Assembly: GCA_013811945.1 (NCBI GenBank) | Contig: JACCUI010000111.1 | Span: 1 to 35,691 of the forward strand | Direction: 5' to 3' | DNA: 35,691 bases | From: Pyrinomonadaceae bacterium | Lineage (GTDB): Bacteria > Acidobacteriota > Blastocatellia > Pyrinomonadales > Pyrinomonadaceae | Part shown: positions 16,584 to 24,223 of the stretch, one piece after another | Layout: each line of letters opens with the position of its first letter | How positions within the stretch are numbered: position 1 is the stretch's first letter | Notes under the pieces: generated by a model | Databases searched by the model: none | What the model was told of the DNA's origin: nothing | Seen by the model: the letters and a program-made list of their open reading frames with translations, nothing else | Translations under genes and position numbers: made by a program

Positions 16584-17750
16584 TTACAGCGTGAAGTTGA
16601 AATCGATAAAGCCGGTGAGCCCGAACCGTTTGTCAGCCACGATGGCCGGCTGAAATCGCCACAGGCGCGCCGCAAATTCGGCTGCCTGTTTCAGCACCAG
16701 CGGGCCTTCAGAACGGGAGATATCGATGACTTTGCCGTCGGTGTCTGTCGTCACATACACTCTGACCACACCCACAACTCCTTGAGACTTTGCTAGTGGC
16801 GGATACACCGGGACCACTCTCTTGGTAGCCCAATGGTTTAATGATCCAACGCTTAGGGCGTTGGAATCGGCATTCTTATCAGACTCTGCGCCGGCATTGG
16901 CAGGTTGACCCGGACCCGTGTTCTGTTGTGGAGTTTGAGGTGCCGGCGTTTCAATCTTCGGGGCTGGAGCCGAGGACGCGGCCTTTCCGGCAGCCGGCGA
17001 GCTCACCTCAGGGGACGAAAGAGACGGCATACCGCCGAGTGATGCGACCTGTTTTTGCGAGGTTGAAAGTCCCTGGCGTGCGTCCGCATACTCCCTGGCC
17101 CACTTTTCGCTGTCTTCGCCTTCCCGAGCCAGGGAGAGACGAATACCCAGGACGTCTTCGAGGAGGGCTAGTGAGTCATAGGCTTTTGAATTGTCTTTGG
17201 AGATTTCGCGTGCTTGGGCAATCATCCGTTCAAGGAAGGAGCGCAGGCGATCCAAATCGGCCAACGCTTCAGCCGGGAGCCCTGCGTCTGATACATTTAT
17301 CCCGAAATACCGATACCGTGCAATATGGGCCCTGGCACCGTTCACAGCCTGGCCTGCGAGTGCAAAATGGGTACGGATTGAGCCCTCTTTCTGGGCGGTC
17401 CGTGAGCGAAATGTTTCTTCAAGCAGGGATTCCGCGCGCGTATAGTTGCCCTCTTCTAAATAGATGCTCATCAGCATTACGGACGTAACGTTATGCACAA
17501 CCTCGTCAGCTGCGGTGGAACGCAGAGACTCAAGTTCCCTGACGGCGTCTTCCAGTCGGTGCGCAGCAGCAAGTGCTCGCGCCCGCTCAATGCGAATCTG
17601 GACAGCCGCGGCGGCATGAGCCTTCGCTGCGTCAGCGGATTCCTGGGCAGATACCGGAGTTGGGACGAAGGCGAGGAAGGCCAGAAGGAGTATCGGCAAG
17701 GAAATTCGTTTGCTCAGGGGATTTAGGATCAAAATTATGATTGCCTTCAA
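16584..17750 (-). CDS. Secreted TonB C-terminal-domain protein with helical repeats
   Basis: The 388-residue protein has an N-terminal hydrophobic segment (ISLPILLLAFLAFVPTPVSA, about residues 16-35) ending in a signal-peptidase-like VSA-QE. An alpha-helical region of about residues 40-235 resembles TPR arrays, a Pro/Ala/Ser-rich linker follows (about 245-300), and a TonB_C domain spans about 310-388. RVVPVYPPLAKSQGVVG and the final beta strands of that domain are clear. Classical TonB is anchored by an uncleaved N-terminal helix; here a cleavable signal is more likely, so the domain may act in the periplasm in envelope assembly or as a partner of a transport system. The TTG start at 17750 is uncertain, because an in-frame stop lies just upstream and no ribosome binding site is clear. 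Confidence 0.8.
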   Translation of the reverse strand: MKAIIILILNPLSKRISLPILLLAFLAFVPTPVSAQESADAAKAHAAAAVQIRIERARALAAAHRLEDAVRELESLRSTAADEVVHNVTSVMLMSIYLEEGNYTRAESLLEETFRSRTAQKEGSIRTHFALAGQAVNGARAHIARYRYFGINVSDAGLPAEALADLDRLRSFLERMIAQAREISKDNSKAYDSLALLEDVLGIRLSLAREGEDSEKWAREYADARQGLSTSQKQVASLGGMPSLSSPEVSSPAAGKAASSAPAPKIETPAPQTPQQNTGPGQPANAGAESDKNADSNALSVGSLNHWATKRVVPVYPPLAKSQGVVGVVRVYVTTDTDGKVIDISRSEGPLVLKQAAEFAARLWRFQPAIVADKRFGLTGFIDFNFTL

Positions 17751-17770
17751 TACGTTGACTCATGAAATGC

Positions 17771-17800
17771 AAAAAGCGAGCTTAAACGCTCGCTTTGCAG
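17771..17800 (-). terminator. Intrinsic terminator of the amidohydrolase gene
   Basis: On the minus strand AAAGCGAGC and GCTCGCTTT pair perfectly over nine bases (17773-17781 with 17788-17796) around a six-base loop. The T-run TTTTTGC follows. It lies about 80 bases beyond the amidohydrolase stop and upstream of the TonB-domain gene. Confidence 0.85.
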
Positions 17801-17878
17801 TACGTCGATCCGACGACCTATTATGTTCCTTTACACCCACCCGAGGCAAGTCCTGAGAGCTAGGGCGCAAGAGTCTAA

Positions 17879-19312
17879 CTAGCGCGTCCCCTCACCAGGG
17901 GTCCTGAGGCTCTTCAGAATTCGCTCGCGAAAGACGCGGGCGCTGGCCTTGATGACCGCCTCGTCAAGGGTCAGCAGCCGCCGGTTTTGCATGACGATGC
18001 GGCCATTAATGATTACAGTTTGTACGCCCGAGGCTTTGGTGGCATAAACCAGGTCAGAATAAAGGTTGTAGGACGGAATCAGGTGCAACTCGTTGCGCTC
18101 CACGAGTGCCAGGTCGGCGCGCTTTCCGGTTTCAATCGACCCGATTTCTTTTTCCAGATGCAGCGCCTGCGCTCCCCGAATTGTGGCCAACTCAAGAGCT
18201 TCCTGAGCCGAGATCACCTTTGGATCACCGCTGAATACCTTGTGCAACTTGGCTGCCGTGTCCATCTCTTCCCACATGCTGAGATCGTTGTTCGAGGCCG
18301 CGCCATCAGTTCCCAACCCGACCAGCAAACCATCTCTTAACATCTGTGGCACGGGCGCCACCCCGGCTGCGAGTTTCATGTTCGATTGCGGATTGTGCAC
18401 AACGCCAACTCCCAAACGCTGCAGGATACCCAGCTCGTTTGCAGTCGGCCAAACCACGTGCGCGGCGATAACACGCTGGTTAAGAAAACCGATGCGCGCA
18501 AGATATTCGATGGGACTCGTGCCCTTGGCCTTAATGCTGTCGTCCACTTCCTTCTTCGTCTCGGAGATGTGGGTCACGATGGGAGCTCCGGTGCGATCCG
18601 AGAACGCGCGCGCGGCCTTTAAGTGGTCTTCGGAAACAGTGTAAGGAGCATGAGGCGCGATCGCGGGCACGATCAGATCATGGCCCTGCCACTTCTTGAC
18701 GAAGCGCTCAACGTAAGCCATCGCTTCGGCATTTGTCTTGTTGTCAGCGACGGGAAAGTCTATGACGGTCTCACCGAGAACAGCGCGCACGCCTGCCTTG
18801 GCAGTTTCGTCCGCAATTGCGTCTTCGAAGTAGTACATATCACAGTAGGTTGTCGTTCCACCGCGAACCATCTCGGCCAGACCCAGACGAGTGCCGGCGC
18901 GTACAAATTCTTCGGTAACGTTCTTAGCTTCGGCGGGAAAGATGTACTTCGTTAGCCAATCCTGCAGGTCGAGGTCGTCTGCCAACCCTCGAAACAGAAC
19001 CATGGGAATGTGAGTATGCCCATTGACGAGGCCCGGAATGATTGTCTTGCCCGTCGCATCGACGGTCTGACGTCCTGCATATCTCCTGGCAATGTCAGCG
19101 TGCGAACCCACAGCCACAATACGTCCGCCCTTGACCGCGATGCCGCCATCTTCAATAAGCTGACGCGTAGCGTTCATGGTGACAATCGCGCCGCCGAGGA
19201 CCACCAGGTCGACAGGCTCGCCACCTCGCCTCTGCGCGGAAGCGTCTGGCAAACAATGATTGAGAACCATGGCCAATAGAATGACGGGTACAAGCCAAAG
19301 TCGTTTTGACAT
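17879..19312 (-). CDS. Exported amidohydrolase of the MTA/SAH deaminase type
   Basis: The 477-residue protein begins with a signal peptide (RLWLVPVILLAMVLNHCLPDASA-QR). The rest is a metal-dependent amidohydrolase: IIPGLVNGHTHIPM gives the HxH metal site, GGTTTYCDMYYFED the conserved loop, APHAPYTVSEDHL and VTHISETKKEVD further metal and substrate histidines, and GTDGAASNNDLSMW the catalytic aspartate. The NPQSNMKLAAG and TDGAASNNDLSMW segments are typical of 5'-methylthioadenosine/S-adenosylhomocysteine deaminases. TRZ/ATZ-type enzymes on other aminated rings are alternatives. HCLPDAS contains a cysteine, but not in a good lipobox. Export is unusual for this family and suggests action on periplasmic purine nucleosides. 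It is transcribed alone, with its own terminator. Confidence 0.86.
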   Translation of the reverse strand: MSKRLWLVPVILLAMVLNHCLPDASAQRRGGEPVDLVVLGGAIVTMNATRQLIEDGGIAVKGGRIVAVGSHADIARRYAGRQTVDATGKTIIPGLVNGHTHIPMVLFRGLADDLDLQDWLTKYIFPAEAKNVTEEFVRAGTRLGLAEMVRGGTTTYCDMYYFEDAIADETAKAGVRAVLGETVIDFPVADNKTNAEAMAYVERFVKKWQGHDLIVPAIAPHAPYTVSEDHLKAARAFSDRTGAPIVTHISETKKEVDDSIKAKGTSPIEYLARIGFLNQRVIAAHVVWPTANELGILQRLGVGVVHNPQSNMKLAAGVAPVPQMLRDGLLVGLGTDGAASNNDLSMWEEMDTAAKLHKVFSGDPKVISAQEALELATIRGAQALHLEKEIGSIETGKRADLALVERNELHLIPSYNLYSDLVYATKASGVQTVIINGRIVMQNRRLLTLDEAVIKASARVFRERILKSLRTPGEGTR

Positions 19313-19365
19313 GTTATGAATCTGGAAAAGGTCGACAATAATTCAAGTCGGCGATAACTCAACTA

Positions 19366-19645
19366 GCGCCGGAGGCGCGGCAGAAGGTAGCCAGGGGCAA
19401 GCGGCTTTGCGCGCAGCCCCTGGATCAGATCCAACAAAGACAATCGCGCCCTGAAAGGGCGCAGCAAACATCACCAAATATGGCAGCTCGTCGTATTCAG
19501 TCGCGCTCCAGTTTCCAACATCTCCAGAGAGTCAGTCTTACGAAGTTCTTTGCGCCCTTTCAGGGCGGATTGTGTTATTGATGTAACCCAGGGGCTGCGC
19601 GCCAAGCGCTTGCCCCTGGCTACCTTCTGCCGCGCCTCCGGCGCC
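19366..19645. repeat. Large inverted repeat with arms of about 95 bases and an internal 89-base spacer
   Basis: The left arm (19366-19462) and right arm (19552-19645) are inverted copies. They share GCGCCGGAGGCGCGGCAGAA, GGTAGCCAGGGGCAAGCG, GCGCGCAGCCCCTGG and GCCCTGAAAGGGCG, with short diverged patches. Each arm also has its own small palindromes (CGCCCTGAAAGGGCG). It occupies most of the 406-base spacer between the amidohydrolase start and cdd, and it generates a spurious minus-strand frame at 19471-19665. It may be a repeat dispersed in this genome; its role is unknown. Confidence 0.85.
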
Positions 19646-19718
19646 GGTTGAATCGTTTCTCCCATCTCAGTGCTGATGAATCGCCCTCCGGTAGCTACAG
19701 AGACTGTGTGAGCCTAGG

Positions 19719-20138
19719 CTACTTGTGTCCCATAACTTCTTTCAGAAATCTGGCGTCGAACGCGCGCGGCAGGAGTTCCTTAATTGACACTGTCTCGCGC
19801 TGGCCCCGGAGATTAGCTAAGACGACCGTGGCATGCTTTGCGAACTCCCAAATAATCTGACGACAGGTACCACAAGGAGGCGTCAATGACTCAGTATCCG
19901 CCACGACCGCTAACTCCGTAAATTGCCGCTCGCCTTCCGATAGCGCCTTCCAGATAGCAACCCGCTCGGCACAAACCGTCAGACCGTAGCTCGCGCTTTC
20001 GACGTTGCAACCGGTGTACACCATGCCCTTTTCTGTTCTTACTGCGGCGCCCACCAGAAAGTTGGAAAAGGGTGCTACTGATTGCACACGCGCGGCAGTC
20101 GCCGTTTCTATAAGCGACCGTAAGGACTCTTCGCTCAT
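19719..20138 (-). CDS. cdd: Cytidine deaminase
   Basis: The 139-residue protein is a small homotetrameric-type cytidine deaminase. GCNVESASYGLTVCAERVAI holds the substrate asparagine, the first zinc cysteine and the catalytic glutamate, and TPPCGTCRQIIWEF holds the other two zinc cysteines. It converts cytidine and deoxycytidine to uridine and deoxyuridine. GGGAGG lies seven bases before ATG 20138. The start overlaps the uridine kinase stop by four bases (ATGA), so the two are translationally coupled. It is the last gene of the salvage block. Confidence 0.96.
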   Translation of the reverse strand: MSEESLRSLIETATAARVQSVAPFSNFLVGAAVRTEKGMVYTGCNVESASYGLTVCAERVAIWKALSEGERQFTELAVVADTESLTPPCGTCRQIIWEFAKHATVVLANLRGQRETVSIKELLPRAFDARFLKEVMGHK

Positions 20139-20770
20139 TGTTGGCCTCCCGCCGAGGTTAGAGCGCGCGCCAACCTCTCGCGAATCTTTCCACTAATCAA
20201 ATCGATGCTCACTAGATTATGACCTCCTTCCGGAATAATAACGTCTGCATAACGCTTCGAGGGCTCGACGAACTGCAAGTGCATGGGCCGCACAGTCGCA
20301 ACGTATTGCTCTATGACCGACTCCACGGTCCGACCTCGCTCGGCTATGTCGCGCCGAAGCCGGCGAATGAATCGAATGTCATCCGGCGTGTCGACAAAGA
20401 CCTTGATGTCCATCTGATCGAGCAGACGCGGATCGGTAAAGATCAGTATGCCCTCCACAATCACAATCGGTTTTGGCTCGACGCGTCGCGTCTCATTCAT
20501 TCGAGTGTCCGTCTTGAAATCATAAAGCGGTAATTCGATCGGTTCACCAGCCTTGAGTTTGCGAATATGATATACCAGTAGCTCGTTATCCAGCGCCTCC
20601 GGGTGATCGAAGTTAGCGAGTTGGCGATAGTCCAGGGGAAGGTCTTTAAGATTACGATAGTAGGAGTCCTGTTGTATGAAAACAACTTCGCTCGCACTGA
20701 CCGATTCCAGGATGCGGTTGGCCACAGTAGTTTTGCCCGACCCGGTACCTCCGCTAATGCCAATTATCAT
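20135..20770 (-). CDS. udk: Uridine kinase
   Basis: The 211-residue kinase starts MIIGISGGTGSGKTTVANRI with a Walker A P-loop, then FIQQDSYYRNLKDLPL (substrate aspartate and tyrosines), NFDHPEALD, PLYDFKTDTRMNETRRV, IVIVEGILIFTDPRL (Walker B-like) and IRFIRRLRRDIAERGR (lid arginines). It phosphorylates uridine and cytidine to UMP and CMP. It overlaps cdd by four bases and follows the purine nucleoside phosphorylase gene after a 167-base spacer containing an inverted repeat. Confidence 0.96.
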   Translation of the reverse strand: MIIGISGGTGSGKTTVANRILESVSASEVVFIQQDSYYRNLKDLPLDYRQLANFDHPEALDNELLVYHIRKLKAGEPIELPLYDFKTDTRMNETRRVEPKPIVIVEGILIFTDPRLLDQMDIKVFVDTPDDIRFIRRLRRDIAERGRTVESVIEQYVATVRPMHLQFVEPSKRYADVIIPEGGHNLVSIDLISGKIRERLARALTSAGGQQ

Positions 20771-20826
20771 GCTAATGCTTTTCCTTAGTCCTTTCGCGCG
20801 TGCAAGTTCACAGAAACAAGTTTTAG

Positions 20827-20924
20827 GCCACAGACGAACGCGGATGTATTCAGATCTGAAAAGCCTTAAGCAAAACTGTTAGAGTTCCTGTTCTGATCCG
20901 CGTTTATCTGTGTAAATCCGTGGC
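20827..20924. repeat. Inverted repeat with GCCACAGA ... AAATCCGTGGC ends
   Basis: GCCACAGACGAACGCGGATG (from 20827) is partly complementary to CTGATCCGCGTTTATCTGTG and the AAATCCGTGGC end (to 20924), pairing in more than one register. It lies between the PNP and udk genes. The wording resembles an A+T-moderate intergenic repeat known from several bacterial phyla. It could act as an mRNA processing or attenuation stem. Confidence 0.65.
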
Positions 20925-20937
20925 TAATTCTTTCGTG

Positions 20938-21780
20938 TTAAGTGAGTCGGTCGATGATGTGACGCAGCAGTAGACTAAAAGTAGCTCTCACCCTGTTCCC
21001 AATCTCCATCACTTCCTCGTGATTGATTGGTCCGTCGCTAATTCCAGCAGCCATGTTAGTGATGCACGAAATACCCAGAACTCTCATTCCCATGTGACGC
21101 GCTACGATTGCTTCCGGCACAGTGCTCATGCCAATTGCGTCGGCGCCAAATGAGCGCAACATGTGGATTTCCGCGGGCGTCTCGTAATTTGGACCGGAAA
21201 GGGCGGCATAGATGCCACGTCTTACTTCAATGCCCAACACATTTGCTTCTTCGACCACGGTTTCCTGGAGGTCGCGAGAATAGACTTCAGTCATGTCAGG
21301 AAACCGCGGCCCGAAGCGCTCGTCGTTAGGGCCGCGCAACGGATTCACACCCATCAAGTTTAAATGATCGCTGATTATCATGAGGGTACCTTCGCTCAAT
21401 TGAACATTGATGCCCCCCGCGGCATTGGTCAACAAAAGCGTTTCAATCCCCAGCAGCTTGAACGTTCGAATGGGAAAGGTAACTTCCTCCAACGAGTAGC
21501 CCTCATAGAAGTGCACTCGTCCCTGCATGGCAATGACGGGAACTGGTCCAACCTTACCGATAACCAGACTGCCGGCGTGTCCGGCAACTGTGGAAGACGC
21601 GAAGCCCGGAATCTCGGCGTAAGGAATGCGCACCGCTTCTTCAAACTCGTCTGCGAAGCCCCCCAGTCCGCTACCCAGGACGACTGCTATCCGCCCGTCG
21701 AGAGTTGTGCGGGCGCGAATAGTGCGCACCGCTTGTTCGGCGCGCGCATAAAGACTGGAAGCTGCTGAACCTTCAAGCAT
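20938..21780 (-). CDS. Purine nucleoside phosphorylase (trimeric, 6-oxopurine type)
   Basis: The 280-residue protein matches the PNP/MTAP family. AVVLGSGLGGFADEF holds the phosphate-binding serine, GRVHFYEGYS the ribose and phosphate histidines, LLTNAAGGINV the family signature, SGPNYETPAEIHML the base-binding region, and GADAIGMSTVPEAIVARH and ISCITNMAAGI the purine-binding asparagine. It splits inosine and guanosine with phosphate into base and ribose 1-phosphate. It lies downstream of the transporter permeases across a 329-base repeat-rich spacer and upstream of udk-cdd on the same strand. Confidence 0.94.
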   Translation of the reverse strand: MLEGSAASSLYARAEQAVRTIRARTTLDGRIAVVLGSGLGGFADEFEEAVRIPYAEIPGFASSTVAGHAGSLVIGKVGPVPVIAMQGRVHFYEGYSLEEVTFPIRTFKLLGIETLLLTNAAGGINVQLSEGTLMIISDHLNLMGVNPLRGPNDERFGPRFPDMTEVYSRDLQETVVEEANVLGIEVRRGIYAALSGPNYETPAEIHMLRSFGADAIGMSTVPEAIVARHMGMRVLGISCITNMAAGISDGPINHEEVMEIGNRVRATFSLLLRHIIDRLT

Positions 21781-21898
21781 TTTTTCTTAGGTTAACTAGT
21801 CGCGATAAAGTCTCGCAGAGAAAGTGAGGAAGACCGCATCCCAACTTTTTCCTGGCGGACCATATCGTTGAAATTACCAGCATCAGTTCCCATTGCCG

Positions 21899-22090
21899 GC
21901 ACACATCTAATTCACACCTATCTTCAGATAGGTGACGACGGTGAACGCAAATTCCCGGAACCGTTTCCACGGTTTGCAGCGGCGCCGGAGAAACCGTTCA
22001 AAACGGTTCAAAGGGTTAACGAACGTTCCCAACACCCAGCTAAAGCAGGGTGTGGCTGAGAATTCGCTAGCGAAGCCCTTGTTTGCAGGC
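21899..22090. repeat. Cluster of short hairpin repeats between the permease and PNP genes
   Basis: Within the 329-base spacer 21781-22109 are four small stems: CACCTATC-TTCA-GATAGGTG (21915-21934), AACCGT-TTCC-ACGGTT (21959-21974), AACCGT-TCAAA-ACGGTT (21992-22008) and ACACCC...GGGTGT (22032-22053). The second and third stems are sequence relatives. The block looks like a composite REP-type element. Its translation gives NRFERFLRRRCKPWKRF-like artefact peptides. No promoter for the PNP gene is clear here. Confidence 0.75.
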
Positions 22091-22109
22091 CACTCGTTTC
22101 TCGGTGTTC

Positions 22110-23009
22110 TCATCGCTCTTTTTGATAAGGGATGCCGATCGCTTTTGGCGGTCGGGATGACCCAATGAATCCCGCCAGGACAATAATGGTCAGCAGGTAC
22201 GGCACCATATGTATGAATTGAACGGGGATGTCTTCGCCCGAGGGGAGTTTGACGACTCCCTGCATCTGGATCGTCACCGCTTCAGTCAAACCGAACAACA
22301 GACACGCAAGCATTGTTTGCACCGGTCGCCACTTACCAAAAATCAATGCAGCCAGCGCAATGAAACCTCTGCCGGAGGTCATGTTGCGGGTAAACAGAGA
22401 CGACTGACCAATCGAAATGTAGGCGCCAGCGACTCCTGCAAGCACGCCCGACAACAACACACCCACATAACGCATACGCGCAACACGCACGCCAGCGGCG
22501 TCGGCGGCCTCCGGATTTTCACCGACCGAACGAAGTCGTAATCCGAAAGGTGTCTTATACAAGGCGTACCAAGTAGCCAGAGTGATGAGTATCAGGACAA
22601 AAGCGATGGCCATTGGTGTCAAAGCGATCAGATTCTCCTTGGGAATCTGGGGAGTCGAGCCCGACGATAGAAAGAAGGCGCCGCTCAGAAAAGCAGGCAT
22701 GCCGATCATCAAGATATTAATCGCCGTGCCAGTCACAACCTGATCCGCTTTGTAGTTAATGCAAGCAACCGCATGAATCAAGGCAATCACCAGTCCCGCT
22801 GCCATCCCCGCCAACACGCCTACAAACGGATTGCCGACTGCATGTGTCACCGACGCAGCTGCAAAGGCTCCGGCAAGCATCATTCCTTCCAGCGCAATGT
22901 TGATAACCCCCGACCGTTCAGAAAACATTCCGCCCAGTGCCGCCAATATTAAGGGAGTTGATAGTCGTATAGTCGACCAGATCAGCGCGATGGAGAAGAT
23001 TTCCGTCAT
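22110..23009 (-). CDS. Nucleoside ABC transporter permease (second; NupQ/YufQ-like)
   Basis: The 299-residue, strongly hydrophobic protein belongs to the branched-chain amino acid/nucleoside permease family. LILAALGGMFSERSGVINIALEGMML at the N terminus is the typical sequence, and GLRLRSVGENPEAADAAGV is the conserved cytoplasmic EAA-like loop that contacts the ATPase. The final segment, VVKLPSGEDIPVQFIHMVPY, precedes the last helix. About eight to nine membrane spans are expected. It starts four bases after the preceding permease stop, so the pair is co-translated. Confidence 0.93.
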   Translation of the reverse strand: MTEIFSIALIWSTIRLSTPLILAALGGMFSERSGVINIALEGMMLAGAFAAASVTHAVGNPFVGVLAGMAAGLVIALIHAVACINYKADQVVTGTAINILMIGMPAFLSGAFFLSSGSTPQIPKENLIALTPMAIAFVLILITLATWYALYKTPFGLRLRSVGENPEAADAAGVRVARMRYVGVLLSGVLAGVAGAYISIGQSSLFTRNMTSGRGFIALAALIFGKWRPVQTMLACLLFGLTEAVTIQMQGVVKLPSGEDIPVQFIHMVPYLLTIIVLAGFIGSSRPPKAIGIPYQKER

Positions 23010-23013
23010 CGAT

Positions 23014-24081
23014 TTAAACCTTTGAGCGCTTTAGCAAACCAAACTTCGCAAACGGACCACGGAAGAAAGCTTCCGCCGCCACAAACAGGATTATCGTGCC
23101 CTGCAACACTTGAACGATGTCCTTGGTTACATGTTCGGTAAAGGCGTCGACGGGGATGCCGCCGCGTTGAAGAATCGCAAAGAGCAGAGCCGATATGATT
23201 ACACCCACCGGATGGTTCCGACCGAGGAGGGCTACGGCGATCCCAGTAAAGCCGTAGTTATCAGAGAAGCCATCGTAGTAGCGATAACGATAACCAAGCA
23301 CTTCATTGATCCCGACCATTCCCGCGAGGGCTCCGGAGATCGTCATGGCCACGATGATCTGCTTACGGACCGAGATGCCACCATACTCGGCGGCACTGGG
23401 ATTTGTGCCTGTGGCCCGCAGTTCGTAGCCCCATTTCGTTCGCCATAGAAAAATATAAACCAACCCGCAGCAAATCAGCGCCAGCACAAACGCCAGGTTC
23501 AGAGGAATAAACTCAGGTAGGCCCGGAATGAACCCGCCCAAGCGCGCGATATGTGCCCCTTCTCCGATCGGCACGGTCTGCATGATGGGATCGCCCGGGC
23601 TCTTGTAGTGATATTGCGTAAAGTAACTCAGGAGGGCGACGGCGATGAAGTTCAACATGATCGTGTTAATAACTTCGTGAGATCCAAACCTGGCCTTCAA
23701 AACTCCGGGAATTGCTCCCCACATTCCGCCACCTAGAATCGCGGCTATGAAACACATAGGAATCAAAAGCCACGGGGAGAGACCCGCGAATGTAATTCCC
23801 ACCCATGCTGTCGCAAATGCTCCAATGTATAGCTGGCCTTCGGCTCCGATGTTTAGCAAGCCGCAACGAAAAGCAACTAGGACGGCCAGACCGGTGAAAA
23901 TAAGTGGCGTGGCGTAGAAAAGCGTGTAGCCGATGCCCACGGGCCAAGAGAAAGCGCTACCAAAAAGCAGGCCATACGCCTGCAGGGGGTTGTCGCCAAT
24001 AACGAGGATTAGAATGCCCCCAACAAAAAAAGCGGCGACGACGGCGATCAAGGGAAAGATCAGTTCGCGAAAAAGACTCAT
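23014..24081 (-). CDS. Nucleoside ABC transporter permease (first; NupP/YufP-like)
   Basis: The 355-residue protein has about nine hydrophobic segments and the family motifs: LTGL-type PLIFTGLAVLVAFRCGLLNI near residue 65, GAEGQLYIGAF, FGSHEVINTIMLNFIA, and the cytoplasmic coupling loop GYELRATGTNPSAAEYGGI. With the second permease it would form the transmembrane channel of a BMP-dependent nucleoside importer. ATG 24081 directly follows an inverted word repeat (24083-24220), and no ribosome binding site is seen. Confidence 0.93.
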   Translation of the reverse strand: MSLFRELIFPLIAVVAAFFVGGILILVIGDNPLQAYGLLFGSAFSWPVGIGYTLFYATPLIFTGLAVLVAFRCGLLNIGAEGQLYIGAFATAWVGITFAGLSPWLLIPMCFIAAILGGGMWGAIPGVLKARFGSHEVINTIMLNFIAVALLSYFTQYHYKSPGDPIMQTVPIGEGAHIARLGGFIPGLPEFIPLNLAFVLALICCGLVYIFLWRTKWGYELRATGTNPSAAEYGGISVRKQIIVAMTISGALAGMVGINEVLGYRYRYYDGFSDNYGFTGIAVALLGRNHPVGVIISALLFAILQRGGIPVDAFTEHVTKDIVQVLQGTIILFVAAEAFFRGPFAKFGLLKRSKV

Positions 24082-24082
24082 G

Positions 24083-24220
24083 GATTTTTGATTTGCGATT
24101 TTTGATTTGCGATTTTCAAGCTTTAAAGCGTGTACTGCTCCTCAACCAAACCTCTTCGGGATCTCTGGATTCTAGTTCTGAGAACTGCAATCGAAAATCA
24201 AAAATCCAAAATCAAAAATC
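24083..24220. repeat. Inverted repeat of GATTTTTGATTT words around the ATPase-permease spacer
   Basis: The left arm (24083-24117) has tandem GATTTTTGATTTGC units. The right arm (24189-24220) is its approximate reverse complement (AAAATCAAAAATCC words). The two arms abut the permease start codon and the ATPase stop codon, so the whole 142-base spacer is bracketed by the pair. Confidence 0.85.
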
Positions 24221-24223
24221 TCC

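Noticed and set aside
16841..17488. 215-codon plus-strand open frame over the TonB-domain gene
   Set aside because: Antisense shadow of a real gene with arginine- and proline-rich composition typical of off-frame translation.
19471..19665. 64-codon minus frame in the amidohydrolase-cdd spacer
   Set aside because: It is the translation of the large inverted repeat; the SALKGRKEL-type peptide reflects the palindrome.
21907..22113. 68-codon minus frame in the permease-PNP spacer
   Set aside because: Translation of the hairpin cluster, with no start context or homology.
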